NCBI RefSeq assembly: GCF_018613835.1
Contig: NZ_JAGGPM010000002.1
Span: 1-64,000 of the forward strand
From: Arthrobacter sp. ISL-5
GTDB lineage: Bacteria > Actinomycetota > Actinomycetes > Actinomycetales > Micrococcaceae
DNA: 64,000 bases
Direction of reading: 5' to 3'
Part shown: piece by piece, positions 55,982 through 64,000 of the stretch
Numbering within the stretch: position 1 is the stretch's first letter
Layout of the letters: each line of letters begins with the position of its first letter
Notes under the pieces: generated by a model
The model's input: the letters and a program-made list of their open reading frames with translations, nothing else
What the model was told of the DNA's origin: nothing
Databases searched by the model: none
Position numbers and translations under genes: made by a program

Positions 55982-57727
55982 ATGCTCTGGAAGCTGCTCG
56001 TTGAATACCTGCGGCCGCAGCGGCGGCTGCTGATCGCCGTCGTCGTTTTCCAGCTGGCGCAGTCCATCGCCTCGCTGTACCTGCCCACGCTGAACGCGGA
56101 CATCATCGACGAAGGCGTGGCCAAGGGGGACACCGGCTACATCCTGCGGGTGGGCAGCCTCATGCTGTTCATCACCCTGCTGCAGATCGCCTGCGCCGTC
56201 ACCGCCGTGTACTTCGGCGCGAAGGCCGCGATGGGCATGGGGCGGGACCTGCGCGGGGCCATCTTCACCCGGGTGGGGGAGTTCTCCGAGCAGGAAGTCA
56301 CCCGGTTCGGCGCCCCGAGCCTCATCACCCGCTCCACCAACGACGTCCAGCAGGTCCAGCAGCTGGTGCTGATGTCCGCCACGCTCATGGTGGCCGCGCC
56401 CATGCTCAGCATCGGCGGGGTGATCATGGCCATCCGGCAGGACGTGCAGCTGTCCTGGCTGATCGCCGTCAGCGTGCCGGTGCTGCTGATCGGCGTCGGC
56501 ATCATCATCAGCCGGATGGTGCCGCTGTTCCGCAGCATGCAGGTCCGGATCGACACCGTCAACCGCGTGCTCCGCGAGCAGCTGGCCGGCATCCGCGTGG
56601 TCCGGGCCTTCGTCCGGGAGGACCTGGAGACCGCCCGGTTCGCGCAGGCCAACGACGACGTCACGGACACCGCCCTGCGCGCCGGCCGGCTGATGGCGCT
56701 CGCCTTCCCCGTGGTGATGCTGGTGCTCAACGTCTCCAGCGTGGCGGTGATCTGGTTCGGCGCGTTCCGGATCGAGGACGGCTCCATGCAGGTGGGCACG
56801 CTCATCGCGTTCCTCAGCTACCTGCTGCAGATCCTGATGTCAGTCATGATGGCCACGTTCATGGCCGTAATGATCCCGCGCGCCGCCGTGTCCGCTGACC
56901 GGATCGGCGAGGTGCTCGAGATGGAATCGTCCGTGCGCCCGCCGGCCCACCCGAGGCGCTTTGGCGCTTCCGACGGCGTCGGCCGCGGCGAGCTGGAAAT
57001 GCGCGGCGTCGTTTTCGCCTACCCGGGCGCCCAGCAGCCCGTCCTCAGCGGCATCACGTTCACCGCCCGCGCGGGGCAGACGACGGCGATCATCGGCAGC
57101 ACGGGGTCGGGGAAAACCACGCTGGTGAACCTGATGCCGCGGCTCTTCGACGCCACCGGCGGCGCGGTGCTCATGGGCGGGGTGGACGTGCGCGAGCTGC
57201 ATCCGGATCTGCTGTGGGGGCACATCGGCCTGGTCCCGCAGCGGCCGTACCTGTTCTCCGGGACGGTGCGCAGCAACCTGCTTTACGGCAAGCCGGACGC
57301 CACGGAGGACGAGCTCTGGGGCGCGCTGGCCACGGCCCAGGCGCAGGACTTCGTCCGGGAGATGGAGGGCGGCCTGGATGCGCCCATCTCGCAGGGCGGC
57401 ACCAACGTGTCCGGCGGGCAGCGGCAGCGGCTGGCCATTGCCCGGGCGCTCGTGAAGCGGCCGGAGCTGTATATCTTCGACGACTCGTTCTCGTCGCTGG
57501 ACACCGCCACGGACGCCCGGCTCCGCCAGGCCCTCAAGCACGACACCTCCGGAGCCACCCTAGTGGTCATCGCCCAGCGGGTGTCCAGCATCCTGGACGC
57601 GGACCAGATCCTGGTGCTCGACGACGGCCGGATCGTCGGGCGCGGAACGCACGGCGAGCTGCTGGAGACATCCGAGACGTACCGCGAGATCGTGTCCTCG
57701 CAGCTGGCGGCGGAGGAGGCGGCATGA
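55982..57727 (+). CDS. ABC exporter subunit, first half of a heterodimer
   Basis: A 581-residue type IV ABC exporter subunit. Six membrane helices (about 15-300) precede the ATPase domain. Walker A is GSTGSGKTT and the signature is VSGGQRQRLAIARA. The residue after Walker B (LYIFDDSFSSLD) is Asp rather than catalytic Glu, and the switch histidine is Gln (VVIAQRVS). This is the usual picture of the degenerate site in heterodimeric exporters. It overlaps the partner gene by 4 nt. Confidence 0.93.
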   Translation: MLWKLLVEYLRPQRRLLIAVVVFQLAQSIASLYLPTLNADIIDEGVAKGDTGYILRVGSLMLFITLLQIACAVTAVYFGAKAAMGMGRDLRGAIFTRVGEFSEQEVTRFGAPSLITRSTNDVQQVQQLVLMSATLMVAAPMLSIGGVIMAIRQDVQLSWLIAVSVPVLLIGVGIIISRMVPLFRSMQVRIDTVNRVLREQLAGIRVVRAFVREDLETARFAQANDDVTDTALRAGRLMALAFPVVMLVLNVSSVAVIWFGAFRIEDGSMQVGTLIAFLSYLLQILMSVMMATFMAVMIPRAAVSADRIGEVLEMESSVRPPAHPRRFGASDGVGRGELEMRGVVFAYPGAQQPVLSGITFTARAGQTTAIIGSTGSGKTTLVNLMPRLFDATGGAVLMGGVDVRELHPDLLWGHIGLVPQRPYLFSGTVRSNLLYGKPDATEDELWGALATAQAQDFVREMEGGLDAPISQGGTNVSGGQRQRLAIARALVKRPELYIFDDSFSSLDTATDARLRQALKHDTSGATLVVIAQRVSSILDADQILVLDDGRIVGRGTHGELLETSETYREIVSSQLAAEEAA

Positions 57728-59766
57728 GCACCTCAAGCCGCACCGGGCAGACCCCGGGAAGCGGGCCGTCCGCCGTCGGGCGTTCTGCGGGTGCCACCGC
57801 GGGGAGCGCGGAACGTCCCGCGGGCCCGCCGCGGCCGCCGATGGGCCCGGGCAGGGGCGGGCCGTTCGCCGGGATGAACGTCCCCGCGGAGAAGGCGATG
57901 AACTTCGGGCCGTCGGCCCGGCGGCTGCTGGGGACGCTGCATCCCGAGCGGCTGTGGCTGGTGCTGGTCCTGGCGCTGGCCGTGGCGAGCGTGGCGTTCT
58001 CGGTGATCGGGCCGCGGCTGCTGGGGGAGGGCACCAACCTGATCTTCGCCGGCGTAGTGTCCAAGGACCTGCCGGCCGGGATGAGCAAGGACGAGGTGAT
58101 CGCGGGGCTGCGGGCGGCCGGCGAGAATTCGCAGGCGGACATGCTCGGCGCCATGGCGCTGACGCCGGGGACGGGCATCGACTTCGCGGCGCTGTTCTCG
58201 GTGCTGCTGTGGGCGCTGGCGCTGTATGTGCTGGCATCGGCGTTCGGCTGGATCCAGGCGTACGTGCTCAACGGCGTGGTGCAGCGGACGGTGTACCGGC
58301 TGCGCGAGCAGATCGAGGCGAAGATCCACCGGCTGCCGCTGCGCTACTTCGATTCGATCCAGCGCGGCGAGCTGCTCAGCCGGGTGACGAACGACGTGGA
58401 CAACATCTCGCAGAGCCTGCAGCAGTCGATCTCCCAGGCGGTGACGTCGCTGCTCACCGTGGTGGGCGTGCTGGTGATGATGTTCCTGCTTTCGCCGGTG
58501 CTGGCGCTGATTGCGCTGGTGACGGTGCCGCTGACGCTGGTGACCACGGCGCTGATCGCCAAGAGGTCGCAGAAGCTGTTCGTGGCGCAGTGGAAGCACA
58601 CGGGGGAGCTGAACGGGCAGATCGAGGAGACGTACACGGGGCACGCGCTGGTGAAGGTGTTCGGCCGGCAGCGGGAGGTGGAGGAGCGGTTCCGGCAGAA
58701 GAACGGGGAGCTGTTCGCGGCGAGCTTCGGGGCGCAGTTCATCAGCGGCCTGATCATGCCGGCGCTGACGTTCATCGGGAACCTGGTGTACGTGGGGATC
58801 GCCGTGGTGGGCGGGCTGCAGGTGGCGTCCGGGGCGATGCAGCTGGGCGACGTGCAGGCCTTCATTCAGTACTCGCGGCAGTTCACCCAGCCGCTGGCCC
58901 AGCTGGGGTCCATGGCCAACCTGCTGCAGTCCGGGGTGGCGTCCGCGGAGCGGGTGTTCGAGCTGCTGGACACGGACGAGCAATTGCCGGACCCTGTGCC
59001 TGGTTGTTCGCCGGACGGCGGGCGGGGGCGGCTGGTGTTCGAGAACGTCTCGTTCTCCTATTCGCCGGACAGGCCCTTGATTTCTTCCCTCAGTCTCGTG
59101 GCCGAGCCTGGCCAGACCGTGGCAATTGTCGGCCCGACCGGCGCGGGCAAGACCACCCTGGTGAACCTGATGATGCGGTTCTACGAGCTGGATGCGGGGC
59201 GGATAACGCTCGACGGCGTGGACGTCACCGCGATGACGCGGCACGAGCTGCGCTCGCGGATGGGCATGGTGCTGCAGGACACGTGGCTGTTCGGCGGGAC
59301 GATCCGGGACAACATCGCGTACGGGCGGCCTACTGCTACTGAAGCCGAGATTTTGGAGGCTGCTCAGGCCACGTACGTGGACCGGTTCGTGCACTCGCTG
59401 CCGGAGGGATACGACACCGTGCTGGAGGACGAGGGCTCCAATGTGTCCGCCGGCGAGAAGCAGCTGCTGACGATTGCCCGGGCGTTCCTGGCCCAGCCTT
59501 CGGTGCTGATCCTGGACGAGGCGACCAGCTCGGTGGACACGCGCACGGAGGTGCTGGTGCAGAAGGCGATGAGCGCTTTGAGGTCCGACCGGACGAGCTT
59601 CGTGATCGCGCACCGGCTGTCCACGATCCGCGACGCTGACCTCATCCTGGTGATGGAGGCAGGGCAGATCGTGGAGCAGGGGACGCACGCTTCCTTGCTG
59701 GAGGCGGGCGGGGCGTACTCGGCGCTGTATGCGGCGCAGTTCGCGGCTCCGGTGGCGGAGGTTTAG
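57724..59766 (+). CDS. ABC exporter subunit, second half of the heterodimer
   Basis: A 680-residue partner subunit. A Gly/Pro/Ala-rich N-terminal extension (~60 residues) precedes six helices, with a roughly 45-residue extracytoplasmic insertion between the first two helices (GEGTNLIFAGVVSKDLPAGM onward). The ATPase has GPTGAGKTT, the non-canonical signature NVSAGEKQ, Walker B VLILDEAT with catalytic Glu, and switch His in VIAHRLS. With the first subunit it forms one active ATP site. Such exporters move drugs, lipids or peptides; substrate unknown. The ATG overlaps the previous stop. Confidence 0.93.
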   Translation: MSTSSRTGQTPGSGPSAVGRSAGATAGSAERPAGPPRPPMGPGRGGPFAGMNVPAEKAMNFGPSARRLLGTLHPERLWLVLVLALAVASVAFSVIGPRLLGEGTNLIFAGVVSKDLPAGMSKDEVIAGLRAAGENSQADMLGAMALTPGTGIDFAALFSVLLWALALYVLASAFGWIQAYVLNGVVQRTVYRLREQIEAKIHRLPLRYFDSIQRGELLSRVTNDVDNISQSLQQSISQAVTSLLTVVGVLVMMFLLSPVLALIALVTVPLTLVTTALIAKRSQKLFVAQWKHTGELNGQIEETYTGHALVKVFGRQREVEERFRQKNGELFAASFGAQFISGLIMPALTFIGNLVYVGIAVVGGLQVASGAMQLGDVQAFIQYSRQFTQPLAQLGSMANLLQSGVASAERVFELLDTDEQLPDPVPGCSPDGGRGRLVFENVSFSYSPDRPLISSLSLVAEPGQTVAIVGPTGAGKTTLVNLMMRFYELDAGRITLDGVDVTAMTRHELRSRMGMVLQDTWLFGGTIRDNIAYGRPTATEAEILEAAQATYVDRFVHSLPEGYDTVLEDEGSNVSAGEKQLLTIARAFLAQPSVLILDEATSSVDTRTEVLVQKAMSALRSDRTSFVIAHRLSTIRDADLILVMEAGQIVEQGTHASLLEAGGAYSALYAAQFAAPVAEV

Positions 59767-59825
59767 GGACGGCCGTCTCAAGCGCAGAAGGTTGCGACAG
59801 TGGCTGGTTACAGGGAGGAGGGGGC

Positions 59826-60920
59826 ATGGAGTGGCCCTCCCCCGTTCCAGCGTCTGCCGACGACGATACCGGTACAACATGGCTGATTCAGCGGGCATGG
59901 CCGGACAAGACACCAGGAGAATTTGTACTGGAGGTCCTGACTCCGGGACGGCCCGGCGTCCGGGGAGCTCATCTGCGTCACGGGCAGTTCGAACTTGTCC
60001 CGTTGGACGATCCGGGACTGCCCGCCTTGCGGAGGGAAGCGCAGCAGGGAGAACTGATTTCGTACTGGCCCCACCACCAGGCGGTCGTCCGGGCGGAGGG
60101 CCGCTACATAAAGATCTTTGAGCCCGGCGGCGCCGTCGTACCGGCCGAGCGCTGCGCACAAATAGACGTCCTACTGGACAACGGCAACTTCACAACACCC
60201 AGAATCCTCCGTCAGAGCTCCCAGGAGGACGTCATCGTTTTCAGCGCCATCGCGGGACGGACTCTGAACGAGCTGGGCCGGGAGGACGCCGCCGTCGGCG
60301 ATGAAGCGTTCGCCCGGGCGTGGGAGAAATGGTCGCACGCCTGGGTCGCGGAACTGAACGGCTCCTATGGTCCCGCAGCGCAAAGCGTTCTCGACAGCCT
60401 TCCGCTCCGTTCACCGGAGTGGGAAGCCACGAAAATGTGTCGTCGGGTGGACGACTGGCTGCGGCACAATGAAAACGTCCCGGAGTTGTCGTCTCAGCGC
60501 GATGCCTTGCGCGCCGCCGCAGAGCATGTGGCCATGAACCTGCTTCGGACGGCACCGGATCCGCTGGTATGGACCCACGGAGACCTTTACGACAAGCAGA
60601 TCATCGTTCCTGACGGCGACATCCCGCCCGGATTGCTGGACTTCGACAGTACGGCCCGGCACGAGGCCGCCCGGGATCTGGCCGGCCTGGACGTCCGGCT
60701 GGAGCTTCATCTACGACATAACAGCATGACGCCCGCAAGATATCTGACGGCTCACACGCAGGTGCTGGCCGCCGCCGAGGAACTGCACGTCAGTCCGGGC
60801 CGGTTCGATGCGTACTCGGACGCCGTCTGGCTCCGCCTGGCACTCTCTCCGTTACCTGGCCGCTTCTCCCTGGCTCTCGCCGTCCTCGCGGAACGGGCCG
60901 AAAAGGAACTGAGACAGTGA
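59826..60920 (+). CDS. phosphotransferase-fold (APH-like) kinase, paralogue of the 36103 gene
   Basis: A 364-residue APH-fold protein, collinear with the protein at 36103-37269. Shared parts are WLIQRAWPDKTPGEFVLEVL (N-terminal domain), YIKIFEPGGAV, VFSAIAGRTLNELG, the catalytic WTHGDLYDKQI and GLLDFDS. The Asn of HxDxxxxN is again Gln. It lies 59 nt after an ABC exporter gene, as its paralogue lies beside another exporter. The repeated association suggests a functional link with export of a phosphorylated sugar or glycolipid. Substrate unknown. Confidence 0.82.
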   Translation: MEWPSPVPASADDDTGTTWLIQRAWPDKTPGEFVLEVLTPGRPGVRGAHLRHGQFELVPLDDPGLPALRREAQQGELISYWPHHQAVVRAEGRYIKIFEPGGAVVPAERCAQIDVLLDNGNFTTPRILRQSSQEDVIVFSAIAGRTLNELGREDAAVGDEAFARAWEKWSHAWVAELNGSYGPAAQSVLDSLPLRSPEWEATKMCRRVDDWLRHNENVPELSSQRDALRAAAEHVAMNLLRTAPDPLVWTHGDLYDKQIIVPDGDIPPGLLDFDSTARHEAARDLAGLDVRLELHLRHNSMTPARYLTAHTQVLAAAEELHVSPGRFDAYSDAVWLRLALSPLPGRFSLALAVLAERAEKELRQ

Positions 60921-60947
60921 GCCGCCCCGGATTGACGGCCGTGGAAG

Positions 60948-61568
60948 CTATGAGCCCGGCACCCGCAGCACCCCAACAGCCTCCACCAAATAAGGCACGG
61001 GATCCGGATCGGTTCCCGCGGCCCACTGCATCCACGCCTCAAAAGTCGCCCCGATGAACGCGGCACACAGATACCCCGCCACGTCCTCGCCAACCCCGGC
61101 AGAAACAAGGTAAGCCCGTGCCCGGTCCCGCTGCGGCGCCAGGGATTCGTAGCTCCGGCTGGCCAGTTCAGCGTGTTCGGCGATCAGGCGCAGCCGGCCC
61201 CGCGTGACCGCGAGGTCAGGCAGGACGGCAACTCCGGCGACAGCCGCCTCGCGCAGCCCATCCAGGACATCGCTGTCGGAAGCGTCACGAGCGCCGGTTG
61301 AATCCAGAACCCGGCCGGACGCCTCGATCACCGGCTCCATGCCGCCCCAGATGAGCTCGGCCTTGCTGGAGAAGTAGCGGTACAGGCTCTTGCGCCCGAT
61401 CCCCGCCTCGCGCGCGATGTCTTCCATGGAGGTCTGCTCGTACCCGCGCTCGGCGAATAGCCGCAGCGCGATGGCGGCCACGGCGTCGGGATCGATCGTC
61501 GCCGGGCGCCCGGTGGAGCGCGGAACGGCGGTCGTCAAAGCATCCGAAGGCATCCCACCAGTATTCAC
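60948..61568 (-). CDS. TetR family transcriptional regulator
   Basis: A 206-residue repressor. The helix-turn-helix (about residues 30-75) contains [31 protein letters not shown] read across its three helices, the TetR signature. The C-terminal ligand domain is generic. The start is GTG at 61568. It is divergent from the SDR gene across a 68-bp gap that contains a perfect 17-bp inverted repeat, so it very likely represses that gene and itself. Confidence 0.92.
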   Translation of the reverse strand: MNTGGMPSDALTTAVPRSTGRPATIDPDAVAAIALRLFAERGYEQTSMEDIAREAGIGRKSLYRYFSSKAELIWGGMEPVIEASGRVLDSTGARDASDSDVLDGLREAAVAGVAVLPDLAVTRGRLRLIAEHAELASRSYESLAPQRDRARAYLVSAGVGEDVAGYLCAAFIGATFEAWMQWAAGTDPDPVPYLVEAVGVLRVPGS

Positions 61569-61577
61569 CCTTACATA

Positions 61578-61594
61578 ATGACACAGGGTGTCAT
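61578..61594. promoter_or_regulatory. TetR-type operator
   Basis: ATGACACAGGGTGTCAT has perfect 7-bp arms around AGG. It lies 9 bp from the regulator start codon and 43 bp before the SDR start, so one site could control both directions. Confidence 0.75.
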
Positions 61595-61636
61595 AAGGTG
61601 GACGGCATCACAGTCAGCAACGTCTGGAAGGACATC

Positions 61637-62416
61637 ATGGGCAACGAAGCTACGTGGCAGGAAGCCACCACCAACGGCCGCTTCGCCGGCAAGACCGTCA
61701 TCGTCACCGGCGCAGCCTCCGGCATCGGCCAGGCCACAGCCCTGCGGATCGCCAAGGAAGGCAGCCGCGTCATCGCCGCCGACATCAGCAAGGAACGCCT
61801 GGACGACCTGGTCGCCGAGAACGCCGGGCTGGACCTGGTCCCCGTGGCCGGCGACATCTCCACCGAAGAGACCGTGGCCGCCGTCGTCGCTGCCGCCGGC
61901 GGACGCGTCGACGCCCTGGCGAACGTCGCCGGCATCATGGACAACTTCGCCCCCATCCACGAGGTGGACGACGACCTCTGGGACCGCGTCTTCCGGATCA
62001 ACGTGACCGCTCTCATGCGCCTCACCCGCGCCGTGGTGCCGCTGATGCTGGACGCCGGCACCGGCTCCGTGGTCAACGTCGCCTCCGAGGCCGGCCTGCG
62101 CGGTTCCGCCGCCGGCGCCGCCTACACCGCGTCCAAGCACGCCGTCGTCGGCCTGACCAAGAACTCGGCCGTGATGTACGGGCCGAGGGGTCTGCGCTTC
62201 AACGCCGTGGCGCCCGGCCCCACCATCACCAACATCGTGGCCAACTGGGGATCCCAGCTCGCAGCCGAACGCCTCGGCCCGCTGATGCAGGCCACCGTCC
62301 CCACACCCGCCACCGCAGCGCAGCTCGCCGCCTCCATCACCTTCCTGCTCAGCGACGACGGCACCAACGTCAACGGCGCCATCCTCGCCTCCGACGGCGG
62401 CTGGTCCGCGCTGTAA
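61637..62416 (+). CDS. short-chain dehydrogenase/reductase
   Basis: A 259-residue classical SDR. The cofactor motif TGAASGIG is near residues 24-31, the NAG-like motif is NVAGIMD, the active site is S (near 143), Y-x3-K in YTASKHAVVG (near 156), and the C-terminal NGAILASDGGWSAL is typical. An Asp at the end of strand 2 (AADIS) favours NAD over NADP. The ATG at 61637 is preceded by AAGGAC; a GTG at 61598 is possible. Controlled by the divergent TetR. Substrate unknown. Confidence 0.9.
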   Translation: MGNEATWQEATTNGRFAGKTVIVTGAASGIGQATALRIAKEGSRVIAADISKERLDDLVAENAGLDLVPVAGDISTEETVAAVVAAAGGRVDALANVAGIMDNFAPIHEVDDDLWDRVFRINVTALMRLTRAVVPLMLDAGTGSVVNVASEAGLRGSAAGAAYTASKHAVVGLTKNSAVMYGPRGLRFNAVAPGPTITNIVANWGSQLAAERLGPLMQATVPTPATAAQLAASITFLLSDDGTNVNGAILASDGGWSAL

Positions 62417-62436
62417 AGCACCTCCATTAAACGCAA

Positions 62437-62467
62437 GCGGACGACGGCGGGACCCGCCGTCGTCCGC
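62437..62467 (+). terminator. palindromic terminator between the SDR gene and metH
   Basis: A 15-bp perfect inverted repeat (62437-62451 with 62453-62467) has a single central A; the folded hairpin must open a few central pairs. It contains ACGACGGCGG/CCGCCGTCGT, the motif of other hairpins here, and a further CCGCCGTCGT is at 62501-62510. Confidence 0.65.
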
Positions 62468-62561
62468 TCCGCCTTTGTGGAAGGCAGAACCGCACGCCAC
62501 CCGCCGTCGTAGTACACGGAAACACGGCCCAATGTTTGAGCCCCGCCCGTAGTCTGTTCAT

Positions 62562-64000
62562 ATGCCTCGTTTTGCGCTTGATATCGACTCCGTCCCCCGC
62601 CCCGTCCGTTCGCAGGAACTCCTGGACGCCGTGAACCACCGGGTCGTCATTGCCGACGGCGCGATGGGCACCATGCTGCAGGGGCGGGAGCTGTCGCTCG
62701 AGGACGACTTCCTGGGGCTGGAAGGCTGCAACGAGATCCTCAACGCCACGCGTCCGGATGTCCTCGCGGATATCCATGACGCGTACTTCGCGGTGGGCAT
62801 CGATGCGGTCGAAACCAACACCTTCGGTGCGAACTGGTCCAACCTCTCCGACTACGGCATCGACGACCGGATCGAAGAGCTCGCCCGGAAGGGCGCGGAA
62901 ATCGCCCGCGAACGTGCTGAGGCGGCAGAAAAAACAGACGGACGGATGCGGTGGGTCCTGGGCTCGATGGGGCCGGGCACGAAGCTCCCCAGCCTCGGCC
63001 ACACCAGCTACGACTACCTCAAGCAGACCTTCGCCCTGCAGGCCGAGGGCCTCATCGACGGGGGAGCGGACGCCTTCCTCATCGAAACCAGCCAGGACCT
63101 CCTGCAGACCAAAGCCGCGGTCAACGGCTGCAAGCAGGCCATCGTGGCCCGCGGCGTCCGGCTCCCGATCTTCGTCGAAGTGACCGTCGAGACCACCGGA
63201 ACGATGCTGATGGGCTCCGAAATCGGCGCCGCGCTCACCGCCCTCGAGCCGCTCGGCGTCGACGCCATCGGCCTGAACTGTGCCTCCGGGCCGGATGAGA
63301 TGAGCGAGCACCTGCGCCACCTGTCCAAGCAGTCCTCCGTGGCGATCGCCTGCATGCCCAACGCCGGCCTGCCGGTCCTCACCGCCGACGGCGCGCACTA
63401 TCCGCTGTCGCCCACCGAACTCGCCACCGCGCACGAGCAGTTTGTGCGGGAATTCGGCCTGGGCCTCGTGGGCGGATGTTGCGGTACGACGCCGGAGCAC
63501 ATGGCCGCCGTCGTCGAGCGTCTTGCGCCCTTCCGGAGCAGCGCCGCCGTCACCAGCGGCGGGAGGGGCGCCGACGGCGCCCGCCTCCCCACCGAGCGTG
63601 AAGCAGGCATCGCTTCCCTCTACCATCATGTGAATTTCGACCAGGAGTCTGCGTACCTCGCCATTGGCGAGCGCACCAACGCGAACGGCTCGAAGGCGTT
63701 CCGCCAGGCGATGCTCGAAGAGCGTTGGGACGACTGTGTCGACATCGCCCGCGAGCAAGTCCGTGATGGCGCGCACTTGCTCGATGTGTGCATTGACTAT
63801 GTGGGGCGCGACGGCGTGGCCGACATCAAGGAGGTCGTCTCACGTTTCGCGTCGGCCTCCACGCTCCCTCTCGTCATCGACTCCACCGAACCGCACGTGC
63901 TGCAAGCCGGGCTCGAACACATCGGCGGGCGCCCGGTGATCAACTCCGTCAACTATGAGGACGGCGACGGCCCGGACAGCCGTTTCGCGCGCATCATGCC
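62562..64000 (+). CDS. metH: cobalamin-dependent methionine synthase (partial, C-terminus outside window)
   Basis: The first ~479 residues of MetH. The N-terminal homocysteine-binding barrel has VIADGAMGTMLQ near residue 29, NTFGANW, and the zinc cysteines in GLNCASG (near 244) and GGCCGTTPEH (near 307-308). The pterin-binding barrel begins near 360 with AIGERTNANGSKAFR and continues to the window end. The domains for cobalamin binding and reactivation lie beyond base 64000. It methylates homocysteine from methyl-THF. I see no cobalamin riboswitch in the short upstream gap. Confidence 0.96.
   Translation, partial: MPRFALDIDSVPRPVRSQELLDAVNHRVVIADGAMGTMLQGRELSLEDDFLGLEGCNEILNATRPDVLADIHDAYFAVGIDAVETNTFGANWSNLSDYGIDDRIEELARKGAEIARERAEAAEKTDGRMRWVLGSMGPGTKLPSLGHTSYDYLKQTFALQAEGLIDGGADAFLIETSQDLLQTKAAVNGCKQAIVARGVRLPIFVEVTVETTGTMLMGSEIGAALTALEPLGVDAIGLNCASGPDEMSEHLRHLSKQSSVAIACMPNAGLPVLTADGAHYPLSPTELATAHEQFVREFGLGLVGGCCGTTPEHMAAVVERLAPFRSSAAVTSGGRGADGARLPTEREAGIASLYHHVNFDQESAYLAIGERTNANGSKAFRQAMLEERWDDCVDIAREQVRDGAHLLDVCIDYVGRDGVADIKEVVSRFASASTLPLVIDSTEPHVLQAGLEHIGGRPVINSVNYEDGDGPDSRFARIM

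Noticed and set aside
57733..60159. 808-codon leftward open frame opposite the second ABC subunit
   Set aside because: Arg/His/Pro/Gln-rich mirror of a conserved transporter gene; not a real protein.
62417..62561. cobalamin or SAM riboswitch before metH
   Set aside because: The gap is only 145 bp, is occupied by a palindromic terminator, and lacks the B12-box or SAM-aptamer conserved segments.

Overview
The window is a high-GC actinobacterial chromosome segment, most like Arthrobacter/Pseudarthrobacter (Micrococcaceae). This is inferred from the GC-rich codon use, the frequent GTG/TTG starts with coupled ATGA junctions, the gene families, and the sox/gbc and gcl/allB gene arrangements. No taxonomic search was possible. 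No rRNA, tRNA, CRISPR array, prophage or complete insertion sequence was seen.

Region by region. (1) 1-4.8 kb: a BCCT-type betaine carrier (cut by the left edge), a free Rieske ferredoxin, a ferredoxin reductase and a Rieske oxygenase of the glycine-betaine demethylase type, plus an IclR regulator. (2) 4.8-8.2 kb: a GNAT protein, an unusual regulator with an ATPase-like domain and a LuxR helix-turn-helix, and hxlB-hxlA (ribulose monophosphate formaldehyde fixation). (3) 8.2-10 kb: micro-ORFs and two exported or anchored proteins of unknown function. (4) 10-19.9 kb: a GntR regulator and glyA-soxBDAG-sdaA-purU, a sarcosine-to-pyruvate operon ending in a strong terminator built from an intergenic repeat. 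(5) 19.9-24.3 kb: a PucR regulator, an NCS1 permease and a CE4 deacetylase, bracketed by the same repeat family. (6) 24.3-32.1 kb: bcp and a leftward allantoin/glyoxylate operon (hyi-glxR-gcl-glxK-allB-winged helix) behind two tandem IclR-like operators. (7) 32.4-33.8 kb: an isolated two-gene cassette of a RuvC-like RNase H-fold protein and a Hanks-type kinase. (8) 34.5-44.1 kb: a seven-gene leftward surface-glycan-type operon (three glycosyltransferases, an ABC exporter, two phosphotransferase-fold kinases, a UDP-glucose dehydrogenase) downstream of a perfect 30-bp direct repeat. (9) 44.4-48.2 kb: a secreted peptide, an SRPBCC protein, a small P-loop kinase, and a zinc-starvation pair (CobW-like protein and zinc-free L36) behind a Zur-type box. 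(10) 48.3-55.8 kb: a dicarboxylate carrier, miscellaneous enzymes, a second NCS1 carrier and three degraded genes. (11) 56-64 kb: a heterodimeric ABC exporter, a third phosphotransferase-fold protein, a TetR/SDR divergent pair, and the 5' part of metH.

Regions 1, 2 and 4 fit one route: betaine is imported, demethylated by the Rieske system with release of formaldehyde, and later converted through sarcosine to glycine, serine and pyruvate. HxlA/HxlB can capture formaldehyde, while PurU recycles the folate loaded with C1 units by sarcosine oxidase. The dimethylglycine step is not in the window. Regions 5 and 6 together suggest purine/allantoin import and use of glyoxylate through tartronate semialdehyde.

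The best candidate for an undescribed system is the RuvC-like/kinase cassette. The glycan operon with three related HGDxxxxQ kinases across two exporter loci is the next most interesting.
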